A stretch of 64,000 nt of DNA from Epiperipatus broadwayi (taxonomy: Eukaryota; Onychophora; Udeonychophora; Euonychophora; Peripatidae). The notes under the pieces were generated by a model. The model saw nothing but the letters and a program-made list of their open reading frames with translations, made no database searches and had not been told where the DNA came from. The stretch covers positions 60,539 to 124,538 of the forward strand of contig JAQFVV010001043.1 in assembly GCA_028023455.1 (NCBI GenBank), read 5' to 3'. Below, one piece after another: positions 35,910-48,512 of this stretch (its first letter is position 1; every line of letters starts with the position of its first letter). The position numbers and the translations under genes are program-made.

Positions 35910-38796
35910 ATAAATAAATGTGTATTATTAAAACATAAAATTTTAATTTTTTATCTCTTATGAAACCTAATCATAATATTAAAACATATAAGGATGAAAT
36001 AGTATGTAAGTTTGTTGAGAAAGTCAATAAACTAACCAAATAATCACTTTCTATGATATTTTTAACATTATTTGTGCGAATTTAAAAATATATTTCGTTT
36101 AAAATTTCATGCATATATTTTCCACTATAATCTTTGGATACCATATACTTTTTACTATTACTTATTTCAAACTTTGAATATTCCCGAAATTAATACAATT
36201 AATATATACTGTTTGTGTTTTGAGAATATAAATTCGTGCCAATTTTCAGTGAATGTTTACATCTGCAATTAATTAAATTTTATTCTCACTTTTAATATTA
36301 TTTAAATTTGTCTCCAATATAATGCTTGAGATGCGAGTCAAAATGAAATACATTTTGCCTAATTGACAGACAAATATATAAATTTTGCGAGATTTTTAAC
36401 ATTGTTTATGTAGTTGGACAGATTTACGCCCTCATCGCAGACGTACGCACACACACTCAAACACACACATATGTATACATTATTATAACCTAGGAAAAGT
36501 AGACAAAGACAAAAGACACGATATTCTGAAACCTATAAATCAATAAAATAGAGACCATGCAGGGAACGACCAAGTACGGTTAAAACACCTCTGCTAACCA
36601 ACTCAAATCGCAATGTAAAGTTTAAATGACAAATCCTATTAACTATAGCTAAGCTCAGTGAGTTCAGATAATAACATATGCCAAAATTCAAAGATATACA
36701 GGGGAAGCATCATAAAAATATAAAATGCAGCATAACACTATTAAAAAATTAAAAGGAAGAGATACCTCAACTCACTCTACCATACATAAAAATATGTTAA
36801 TATTGCAAACGTATGCCATTAAGGACACATTTAAAGTTTTCTCTTTAAGATTGAATACTACTATCATTTTTATCCACTTTGTAATGATCTTCTAATCTTC
36901 TTACAAGCATCTTTTAAGCATCCCATTGCTTTGTTCAGATGAAATGATATTTAATTCGTAAAATGTTTGAAATGTTCTTTTAAAATTTATACCACTTAAA
37001 ATTTATCTTTTGAATGTAAAATTTCAATATTAAAATAAATTTAATAATAAAGTTTCTAAACTTATATAAGAATATTTCAGGGTAATATGTTTTCATAAAT
37101 TCTTTTGACTCTTTAGATTTATTCAATATCGAAGGAAATTCTAGTTAAAATACAATAAATAAGACATACGCATCTAAAATAATGTATCATAATTATAACA
37201 GTAGTATAATATTAGTAACCGAATAAAATACAACATGATCCCTTAAATTTAGAATAAAATAAAAAAATAAGCTAGGATTACAATCAGATGTTAAGAATGG
37301 GTATGGAATTTGGTAGTCATTTAAATATCTTAGAATAAATCTACTTAGCACTTTCTAAATATAAATTAGGTTCTTGTTCGAACTGAATATTATCAAAAAA
37401 ATAACAACTATGGTCGTCTAATATAAAAATGATTTAAAATAAACATGTGCAGTGATTTGACATAAGAAAATTGAATTATTTAAAGTTATCCAAATTGACC
37501 AAACAAACTGCAATTCTTTATTAAGCAAATACATCTTTCTTAGATATCTTATTAATGCTTAAATAATTTAATAAGTAATGATTCTTATAAATTCAGCTAT
37601 CATATACTATTATAGAAAATAAACTAAAATAATTGTATAATATTTTATAAGTCTTTAAAATTTTAATTAACATTTAAATGTTTTATGTTTGATAATTGGG
37701 ATGATTTCTGATTAACAGTGAGACGATGAAAATAAACGACTATGAAAAATATCTTAAATAACAAAAACAATGATTTATTTACAGCAAAATAACAACAAAA
37801 TTTACAATTAGACCATCTTTTAAGTCCACATAGATAAAAAATTACAAAGTTTCTGCAAAATTTTATATCAGAAGGAACAAAAATTTAAAAATTGACATAC
37901 TGCTCTATTTAAATACACTCTATTGAATTAATAAAGATAATCCATCATATTAAAAAAAATCATCATGTTAGCAAAGTATTCTATTACATTAAAGTAACTT
38001 TTTATATTATTTCATTATCAAAAGTTCTCATTTATTATCTCATTCATATCATGATAATAGCCATCATATAACAGTGTCCCTTATATGAATATTTTGCATA
38101 CTCAATAAAATAAATAATAATAATAATAGCTTATCAATTCACCAGTGAAGGAATTATATGGTAGATGTATATTATCTATTGATGCCTAAAATAAATTTAA
38201 AATAATTAAAAAAAATTGTTTATTATATTTAGTCCTGACAACTAGCAAACCACAAACATAGGATTGACACAATATATTGTTCATATTTAAGCCAAACAAA
38301 TATGCCATTAGAGGTAAAATAGAATTTCTCAATGTCTTTATAACACCACTAAAAATGCCAGATAAAGCAATGGTAAAATGCTTTATTAATCATACTAATA
38401 CTACAAGCAAAATCAATTTTCAATAATTATAAAGTAAGGCAAAATAAAAGTATGAGGGCATTCCTCATAGGACAGACATATTTTTAAGGGCTAGTAAAGG
38501 ATGTAGGACTTTGTCACTAGTCTGGAAAAATAATGAAAATATAAATTAGGGACAAAATACTAAATAGAAATTGTTTTAGAATAGAAAGATTTATAACTAT
38601 GATTTACAAAGATATATTATGGGTATACAAAAAAATAGCAAAACAACAAATAATAAGAGCGAGCTCAATTCTTCCATCTCATTGAAAAATAAAATAACAA
38701 ACTTAGTGATGGGGACTACCTACCATCCAGGAAATATACTGGCTTATGAAAGCATTTCTAAATATATAGAAAATAATTATATGATCTATAACAATA
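35910..38796. other. AT-rich non-coding region
   Basis: No gene or named repeat recognised; a short CA-rich run at 36450-36470. Confidence 0.6.
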
Positions 38797-39733
38797 CACC
38801 TGGGTCTCTTTTTATATGGATTTATTTAACACGATTTTGAAGTTATGCGATTCACATTTCTCGGGAAGTCGAACTCCGATAATGCGCTATTACTTTAAAT
38901 AATAAATTTCACGAACTTACATCATATTGAAAGTAATAGCACATTATTGGAATTCGACTTTCATCTTAGTAATTTCAATATTTTCAGTGCTTTATAATAG
39001 TAAGATTTTATGCAATAATGAAATTAAAATCATGATTTCCACATTTTATGTATACACATATTAAATTTTACAAGATTATAATGTAAATTTGTTCAAACAT
39101 TGTGCATGTTAATTTTGCATTTTAAATCACATTCTGTTTTTGCTTTTTAAAAAAGAATGTAATCAATTATTAATCATTTAGTGTCTGCAAGTTTATTTTT
39201 AAAAGGTGAGTAATAGCAGTGGGCACAATTAAAATTGAAAATTAAAGACAAAAATAAGAATTTAATTTTTAGTTGTTAGTTTAATTACTAATTACATTGT
39301 TACCAGAAAACCATTAACACAACATGAGAGTGACGTTGGCACTAGTTGTATTTTCTCTTGTGAAAAATCTGATTTTTTACCAGTTTACAAACGGACCTGT
39401 TTATCGGCAAATCGATAATAATTAAAATGTGTATAAAAATGTAAATTACTGTAAATTATGCATAAAAATATATTGTTTTGAATAAAATTAAATATTATAG
39501 TTAAAAAAAGTTTGTCTTGTATCAATTTTTTTCAAATTTGAAATTTTTTATTAGTCATATTTTATTTCCTTATTTTTTTTGCATGAATTTTAAAGTAATT
39601 TTAGATTGGTGCTTTGCTTTTATGCAATTTTTGAAAAATCACAGTCTGGTATCCCCTGCGTCTATTTTTACGCGATTTCGTTTGCGAGTGTTTTCTGAGG
39701 AACCCATCTATCGTGTAAAACGAGATCCAAGTG
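38797..39733. mobile_element. Tigger/pogo-like non-autonomous DNA transposon (copy 2)
   Basis: Same orientation and nearly the same length as copy 1 (937 against 933 bp). The left end CACCTGGGTCTCTTTTTATA and the right end, reversed, CACTTGGATCTCGTTTTACA are flanked by TA on both sides. It has a 20-bp-scale insertion near 39047 and small deletions relative to copy 1 (for example GCAAGTTACG missing near 39655). No transposase frame. Confidence 0.78.
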
Positions 39734-42480
39734 TATACTGCAACAGATAACCAATATGAAATATGATGAATAAAAACAATTAATACCAAATATGGTTCTA
39801 CAAACACTAGGGAATAATCAAAAATAAATCATAGAAATATACATCAGCTTACAGCAATCTAATATACCTTCATAATTAAAGTATTTATATTTTTAAAAAT
39901 AGACATATACTATTCAAAATATGTTCATATGATAAAGTATTATTCTGAGAACTTTAACCTTTAACATTACAAAATATATAGCGTATAACATGAAAAATAA
40001 TACATGCACATAATAAAATAGTATAAAATCATATGATAAATAAATTTAACCTTTATATCATAAAATTAATTATATTAAATAATAATGTCCTTCTGTTCAT
40101 TCAATTCGCCATTAAATGAATATAAAAAAAAAACAACTGTTCGCCAGTAGTATTTTGTGAACAGCATGCATTCATTATATAAGATAATCTCATTAAAATA
40201 TTATAATTTATAATATAATTAAAAATGTATAAGTTGTTTGGTTTTCAATATACTGAATAAAGCCAATTCATTTTGCTATCAAGTTTATCATAAATTAATG
40301 ATCATTCATTCAATATATTCATAGATTTAAAATCTAATAAATGTCCAATAGTACTGCAGTAAATATATCACAAATCCTTAAATTTAAGTTTGCTAAATTA
40401 AATTAAACAATTGCTCAAAGTATTCTAAGTTGGTATTAGCAATATCATATAGGATAACAAAGGACTTCAATGATTTTTATTTATTAGCAACGAAGAACAT
40501 TTGCAGAAGAAAATGTTTGACTTCAATTACATTTTATAATCTTGCCTAAAGAGAAAAAAAATTTCTTTTTCAGGGAAGAGCAAATGAAAATTGCTATAAT
40601 TGATATATATCATCATGCTGTTTTTCAAATAAGAGAAATTAGCATCTTTTAAAATAATGATTCAGCACAAATAAAATTATTATTTTTGAATTATAAATGA
40701 TTTTGGTCAATTATTTTTCTATAGCAAAATTAATTATTATTGAATATCTAAAAATATTCACAATGTCAATTTATAGATTTTATTTAAATCAAAGTTTTTA
40801 CTTTATATAAATTAATTCTAAATAATATATTGACTTAGAAATATTATGAAGACACTATTAAAAATTATTAGCATTTTTGTAATGTTATTCCCAATAATAG
40901 AATTAGATAATTCCTTGGAAATTATAATTATAACATAGATATTCAATTTGTTTTTAAAATTGACAATTGTTCTTCAGTCAGAGCAATACCAATAACAATG
41001 ATTTTTGAAAATTTTTATTATTGCAAATTTTAAAATACTAGTCTAAATATAATAATAACAAATTATATTACCATTCCATTGGCAATAACAGAGAATTCAG
41101 TTTCCTTGGTGTTTCTGTTCAGACAATGGTTTGAAGTTATAAGTAAGCATAACAAACTGAATTTAATAAAAATAAAAGTTTTAAAAAAATTACACATTTT
41201 AAAATAATAGTAGACTTTAAAATTCAGCTGCAATAAACAAAATTAAATTGATTGATATCCTTTAAAAATTAAAAGAAAATGAACAGAGACTAGTTTTAGA
41301 TCTCTGTTTCATATTATTTATAACATTGGTGATATTTCCATTTTTAGACTTGTTTATTTACCTTTGAACTTACGACTTCTCCTCTGATTAGTTTCATTCT
41401 TTCATCAATCTATGATCAAGGAAGATTGTTAATCAAAAAATATTTAATTAAAATTTTAACTTTGCAATAAATAAAATTTTTCTAGGCATTTGAAATTAAT
41501 TAAGAACACTTCTTAGTGGAATAAAATAATTAATTAAAAACCACAAATAACTAGGATAAAAATAAATATTACATAATATAAAATTTATATTATATCTTTA
41601 ACCAATCAATTATTAACACAATTTAATACATTTATTTATTATACTTTTAAATCTAGACAAATCTCACAATCAGTTTTACAATTATTTTTAAGAATATTTA
41701 AACTAAATAACATCAAATATATATATCATATTTATTCACACATTCCACATTTATACAGCCATGGAATATCCTGATTTAATTAATAACTTTATTAAACACC
41801 TTAAGCATGCAAAAGTCTAAAAAAGCCTTTAAGAAAAAGTTCAATTGAAAGGAAACTAGAAATTGCAACTGGAAATGAATACATTAAGAGTAAAGTCATG
41901 GTTAGAGGTATTATAATAATATTTGTGATGTGTGCACACTATATCTTTATTAATAGAAAATTTGTTTTATGTTTCATAAATGTAATTACTTTTTTGTGTA
42001 AGATTGACAATAGTAATTACTTCACTAAGTTAAAATGTTTCAAATTGTTAGAATTCTTTTTCTATAATCCAGTCAAATTTTCTATTACAAATGGTGAAAT
42101 AGTTTTTAAAAAGAAGAAGAAAAAAATGTTGTAAAGTTGATATTTTTTATCTTGCTAAGCTTTATCAAAGATTGTTATCTTTGAATCTGACCATGCTTTT
42201 AATTAATTCTTAAATATTTTAAAGAAATTGAACCAAAGATTGTTATCCTTGATTTTGGAAATATTGTAAAAATAGAAAGAAAAATCTTAAATAGCTTAAT
42301 AAATTTAGAATTAATCCACAACTAAAATCAACTGATTTATTAATGTAATTTTATCAAACTTTATATATTTTTGTGAAATGGGTATTTGAAATGTCATACT
42401 ATCATGTCATTTTTGTTTTTTGGTTGTTGTTAATTATATATTAAATAATTGTTGTTTTTTTTTAAATTTTTTAGACTTAA
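39734..42480. other. AT-rich non-coding region
   Basis: Nothing recognised beyond low-complexity sequence; short open frames look accidental. Confidence 0.6.
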
Positions 42481-43790
42481 TTTTTTTATTCTATCCAATT
42501 CCTGCTTCATGAAGAGCAGTGTTTATTTAATTTTATAAGATGGCATCTTATATTTCAGGATTTAGTTCTTTTGTGGTGATCCCAATGAAGCTAGTTATTT
42601 ATAAGTAGGGGGAGCCCATGATTTGCTTAAGGTTATTTATATTTATTTCCCTACGCTCACAGTAATAAATTAGAAAGTTCTTGCTACCTGAACTAGATTC
42701 ATGCACAACAGCTACATAGAATAAGGGTTATATGTATTTAGTGCTTGTACATCCAGTTAATGATGATGGTGAATATCATCCTGGATGGTGTGAAGATTAT
42801 ATTCTTTAAAGTCCATGGAATACATTTTATTTTAGTTTCTTGCTTATATTTATTTATAATAGTAGAATTATTATTTAATTAGACTTTTAGTTGCTCTAAT
42901 GACTTAACTGGGTTGATTTATCCTGCTCATCTCTTTAATATTAAATTTTATATTTTTTATTTGAGAATAAAGAAACAATTCCTCAGATCTCTGATGGTTG
43001 AAACTCTGATTTTCCATATCATATTGGTGATCTTCCCCTTAGATACAATCTCCTTATTTTCATGTGGTGTTTCAAATGGCAACCCAACTGTGGGTTTGAT
43101 GATATTCAGGTTCAGATAGTCAGTAGCCACATAACTTGAATCTCAGAAATACATCTGAAAAAAAAATTTTGTATTTTGATGTAGAATTAATTTAAACATA
43201 TTGCTGTGAAATGGGACAAAATTTTATATTTCAATTATAAATTACAAAATATAAATATTAATGTTTATTTAAGGAATTCATATTTAAAGCTGAACACATA
43301 ATCAATGCATGATTTTGGAGATTGGATTGAGTTTTTGATTGTTGAAATTTGTATAGATGAACTTTCAGTTTTGGTGATGGATGAAGGGATTTGTTGTTGA
43401 CTTGAGGGTGCAGTGTTTTCAAGCAACTTCATGGACTGTTTTCTCAGGTATTGCTCCAACTCTCTTTCAAATTTTCAGATTTTTTGATTGTTTATCATTG
43501 TCCAGTTAACATAGTTCTTTCATAATACTTAGCCTCTAAGCCTACAAGAAATTTATCAGTGCATAGTTTTGTATTTTCCAGTCTTAAAGACTCAAGGAAG
43601 CAGGGCTTGGCAATGATTTTCACATTTCTATTCCACATCAAAGGTTGAGGTCACCTATATTGTCTAAATTGTGATAGCTCTTTGGGTGCTCAAGCTGCAT
43701 TGTATACTTATAGTCCAGTGATTGCATTCTATATCTATCACACAATTTCAAGTCATTATGCATTATTTTGCTGTCATATTCTCATCGGAT
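42481..43790 (-). other. Unclassified decayed coding-like region
   Basis: Less AT-rich than its flanks. On the minus strand one piece near 43485-43610 reads AKPCFLESLRLENTKLCTDK and then FLVGLEAKYYERTM. A 64-codon frame at 43265-43459 is Ser/Gln rich. Near 42990-43110 another piece reads IIKPTVGLPFETPHENKEI. The pieces may belong to one degraded transposable element on the minus strand; I cannot name the family. Confidence 0.3.
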
Positions 43791-43993
43791 CTCTAAGAAA
43801 GATTTTGATAAATGGTTTTGACATGAACTTGTGATTGTACATGCCTATGTACTTATAACAAAATTACAATATAAATGGAAAATGATCACAGACACATGAA
43901 CAGGATAGAACTGGAGAATAAAGCAAAGGAAATAAATTAATGAAATAAAGCCAGGTAGTGAGAGAATAAGGTTCAAGGATAGGCTGGTCAGGT

Positions 43994-44257
<264 letters not shown>

Positions 44258-44438
44258 TATAGGAGTTGTCATGTATATATGTGCATGGAAGAGGAGGTGA
44301 TGTTAAGTTTATTTTATGAGATATTTTTAAAAATTCAGATTTGTAGATCTTGTGCAAAAATAATTCAATACAGTTTTTTTAAAAAAATAAAAGTCTATAA
44401 TAAAAAGATCTATACTGATAAGAAAATAAATGAAAAAT

Positions 44439-45540
44439 ATGGAAGAACATTATTCTAAAGAAGATGATCAGCAATTAAAGAAAGGAAATCAGATAATAGA
44501 GGAGGCTTCCTTGTTATCCCAATTATTAAAAATGTTTAAAGATAGTAAAAAGTGAGACCAACAAAGAGAACATGATAATAAGCAAAGAAAAAAGAATAAA
44601 AAGATAAACCAACAAAGAGAGGAGGATAATATAAAGAATCAACAAAGAGAAATAATAAAAAGAAAAAAAAACAGAAGAAATGTTGAAAGAAATGAAAGTA
44701 GATATGCTACAAAAATTAATCAAAACTATAAATATATGGCTAATGAAATCACAGACTGTAACAAACAAATTTAAAAAATTTTGAATGAAGAAAGACAAAA
44801 CAAAGAAGAACAGGATATAAAAACAAAAGAGATACAAGAAGTAATAAATAATAAAATTATCCAAGGGTAGGAGACAATAGAATCTGTGCATAATGAAAGT
44901 CAACAAAGCCTAAAGTTGGTATAAGTGCATATGGGAAACATAGCTAATCAAAAGTAATTTTCTGCAGATCAGAGATGATGATAAAAATAGAGAAAGCATA
45001 AAAAGATTGGAGGATGACCATAGAATCATGATCAAACTGAGGAAAAAACAGCCATGTCTATATCAGAACATGAAGAAATTGAAAATACAAAGATAAGAAA
45101 AGTAAAGATAGATATTCACTATAGAAACCAAATACCTGAAATTGTAAACAAGTTTCTTAAAATAAGGACATTTTCAGGAAAGGCTGGTGAATCAACCATT
45201 GAATTTTTTAATTCTGGAATGATATTTTAGCATTAATGCCATGGCTGAAGTGGCAAAGCTAGCAATATCTTGTAGCCATCTTCATGGTGCATCACAGGTA
45301 TGGTGGGATTAACTATTTACCCATATTTATAATTTTGCTGAGTTCAAACAAACAATAACAAAGTGCTACTGGAGTGAGGATTACCAGGAAGGGATTAAAC
45401 TTAAAGTATCTCAAAAAAAGTGTTTTCCTGCTGAGCTGTACACTCCATTTTATAGAAAGAAAGTAGTGAAATTGAGAGCACTCATTGCAGATCCTCTCTC
45501 AAAATTAAAAAATCATAATGTAGAAAGATAAAAGGGATGT
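44439..45540 (+). pseudogene. LTR-retrotransposon gag-like protein, degenerate
   Basis: From an ATG at 44439 one frame reads through four stops to about 44924. It encodes a Lys/Glu/Gln/Asn-rich coiled-coil-like N-terminus (repeats of QQREEDN and similar). Past 45110 the core is NKFLKIRTFSGKAGESTIEF, then after a frameshift near 45220 NAMAEVAKLAISCSHLHGAS, QVWWD, a stop, and YNFAEFKQTITKCYWSEDYQ. The A..L.G.A..WW...F..F......W pattern is that of retrotransposon gag (capsid). No protease, RT or integrase follows within 1 kb, and satellite DNA starts by 45830. Confidence 0.55.
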
Positions 45541-45826
45541 AATTAGAGTCAATTAGAGTTGGTTACACCAAAATCATGTTTGATAAACAAAAAAGTATTT
45601 GTAAGCATAAATTTGGTAGAACATCTAATACCAAGCCATGAATTCATATACTCTATATTTATAACTATATACAAAACTAAGTTCAATTATGAATAAAGTT
45701 TAACATTGGTTTTTAATTTCCTTTGTTTTTGAATAGAATTGCATTTTATTCCTGCTAAATATATTATTTCAATTATAATTACAATTTTGTTTTTAATTAA
45801 TGGACATTATATATATATGATAAACA

Positions 45827-46497
45827 GAACAAGTTATACATTTTGTAACTATCTTATAGCTTGCATTTTATGATCACTAGATAAAGCTTTACCAATAGCC
45901 CATTAACAAGCTTTGTTTACATAAATGCTGTGAGAAATAGAATTCAATATCTCTTTCATTGTCTCCAAACTTTAAACCATGGTTTTGAGCTAGTTGGTTC
46001 ACATCAGTAAAGGGTAGGAAGACTAGAAACTAGATCTAAACACCAACTCTACAATCAGCATTTATGAAACATGTTTCTATCAGCTTGAAAGTATAAACTT
46101 TTCAGATACATAAATATCTTCCAATCCAGTCAAACAAACTAGATAGCTATATGGGTCTGATTTCAGTTCAGTTTCACCATATAGTAAAAGCCTCTGCAAT
46201 CTATGTCAATGCAAAAACCTTCAAGGGTACATTTATGATAAACAAAACAAGTTATAAATTTCTTAACTTGCTCATAGCTTGCATTTTATTATCACTAGAT
46301 GGAGCTTCACCAATAGCCCACTAACAAGCTTTGTTTACATAAACACTGAGAGATAACATTCAATATCTCTTTCATTGTCTCCAACCTTTAAACCATGGTT
46401 TTGAGCTAGTTGGCTCATGACAGTAAAGGGTAGGAAGACTAAACACCAACTCCACAATCAGACCTTATGAAACACATTTCTATTAGCTTGAAAGCCT
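45827..46497 (+). repeat. ~418-bp satellite, array 2, direct monomers
   Basis: Monomers start near 45873 and 46291 (ATCACTAGAT...), period about 418 bp. The left edge lies against a TATATATATATG run, and the second monomer stops near 46497. Confidence 0.85.
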
Positions 46498-46950
46498 AAA
46501 GTGGGTTATTGGTAAATCTCCATCTAGTGATCATAAAATGCAAACTATGAGCAAGTTATGAAATATATAACTTGTTTTGTTTATCATAAATGTACCCTTG
46601 AAGGTTTTTGCAATGATATAGATTGCAGAGGATTTTACTATATGGTGAAACTGACCTGAATTCAGACTCATATATTTATCTACTTTGTTTGACTGGATGT
46701 GAAGATATTTATGTATCTGAAAAGTTCATGCTTTCAAGCTGATAGAAACATGTTTCATAAATGCTGACTGTAGAGGTGGTGTTCAGATCTAGTTTCTAGT
46801 CTTCCTACCCTTTACATATGTGAGCCAACTAGCTCAAAATCATGGTTTAAAGGTTGGAGATAATGAAAGAGATATTGAATGTTATCTCTCTCAGTGTTTA
46901 TGTAAACAAAGCTTGTTAGTGGGCTATTGATAAAGCTCCATCTAGTGATC
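46498..46950 (-). repeat. ~418-bp satellite, array 2, inverted monomer
   Basis: From 46498 the same monomer runs in reverse (GTGGGTTATTGGTAAATCTC then CATCTAGTGATCATAAAATG) and ends CATCTAGTGATCATATA at 46950 against TA sequence. Arrays 2 direct and inverted therefore meet head-on and could form a large hairpin. Confidence 0.85.
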
Positions 46951-48512
46951 ATATATACATATATATATTAACAGGCAACGTGGCATCAATTTTTGCTGTT
47001 TGTATAAATATCTAAAAAAAAAATTGGATCTGTTGACCATGTAGGGTATTAAACACAAAACTGTGGCTGTATAGTCGCCATAACACCTGCAGATAGAATT
47101 TGAATACTATACTGTATTGAGTTCGAATATGAATCCTTTTCTTAATGAATTTTTACAAAATAAATCTAAGAATGCTATACCAGGAAGTATGTTAAAAAGA
47201 TAAAAAAAAGTCCCGAAAGAAATCTACCTCATGGCCATTATTTCATTAAAAAGATAAACAACAATTTTTATGGAAAAAGTATATTTATGAGTGTCAATTA
47301 ATTAACTGACCTCAAGTGCCAATCTCACTACTACCATAAGAATTATACCTTTCCTATTTAAGTAATCTTAAAACTATCACTAATTAGGTGCCTGACCTTT
47401 TAGCTAGCTCAAATCCCAGGGATGGGAGGTAACAATACCTATCCAGCTGAACAGAAGTGAATGGATAAATTTGCATATTTGGAATGATTTCCCCCTGATT
47501 TCTATGCTTCTCAAATTAGATTGCATGCTGTTTAATATTAGCAACTTTGAACTCCCTACTTCTAAACATTCATTCCCTCAATACACAATCTATTTTCTTA
47601 TCAAATTTATGGTTTGGAGTTTAGAACTATGTGTAATATAATTGCTTATTTTAAAAAGCATACTTAACTCATTTTGTGAGACATACTGACAGGGAGAGAG
47701 ATAGGTCAATATAAGTGATAAAAATGTTCATTAATGATAGAAAAATAATTTATTTTAAAGTAAGTGTACAATTTTGTTACTATTCCACCTAATTAAATAT
47801 TGAGATAAGAGACAAATATATATAATTTACATATCAAATGATAACATAAAAAGACAAAAACGAAATTAGTTAAATATAAAAAAACATGTAATTAAAGTGT
47901 GTGTAAAACTGCATTTATACATTACAAATTAAATTATATAGTTATGCATAATGATTAAATCTTTAGAGAGCAAAGATAAGCCATTTTCAGTTCACTTAAG
48001 ACAATAAAAATTAGACATATCTACCTTGGAGTACCTGGGATTTTAAAAATAGGTATAAGATTATTTCCATGTAAGCTTGTTTCAAAGATCCAAACAAAAT
48101 CTATGAATTCTTTATTGTCAATGAATAAAACAAAAATTTTCTGCTAATAACAAAAGTCTGACATGACCATCCATTTTGTAGTATTGCTTGGATAGAAAAA
48201 ATAATGACATCTTATTAGAAACTTTCTTCATGTATATGGTTCAAGATTTATTCCTTACTGGATTATTTTAGCAGTGTATTGATAGGGTCCTTTGGGTTCT
48301 TGAACAGGCAGAAATTAAGCAGAAACAGCTATATATTTGGAGCTTAGGGTGCTCACATTACACGTATTTGTTCTACTCCAGCATTATGGTTGTGGTGATT
48401 ATATAAGTTGATAATGTCGAATCCATTTTTTTTCTTGAGGTGGTGGATTGTAGTACTTTTAATATTTCATTTTTTATACTGTGAGCATAGCCATACCAGT
48501 AATATATATATA
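46951..48512. other. Non-coding region with a possible tRNA-like relic
   Basis: Mostly featureless. Near 47060-47130, GGCTGTATAGTCGCC and GAGTTCGAATATG weakly resemble Pol III A and B boxes. No gene recognised. Confidence 0.35.

Noticed and set aside
44526-44906. 126-codon hydrophobic frame on the minus strand
   Set aside because: It is the antisense shadow of the purine-rich gag-like sequence on the plus strand.
45827-46950. CRISPR-like or regulatory tandem array
   Set aside because: Monomers are ~418 bp satellite units without spacers; eukaryotic satellite.
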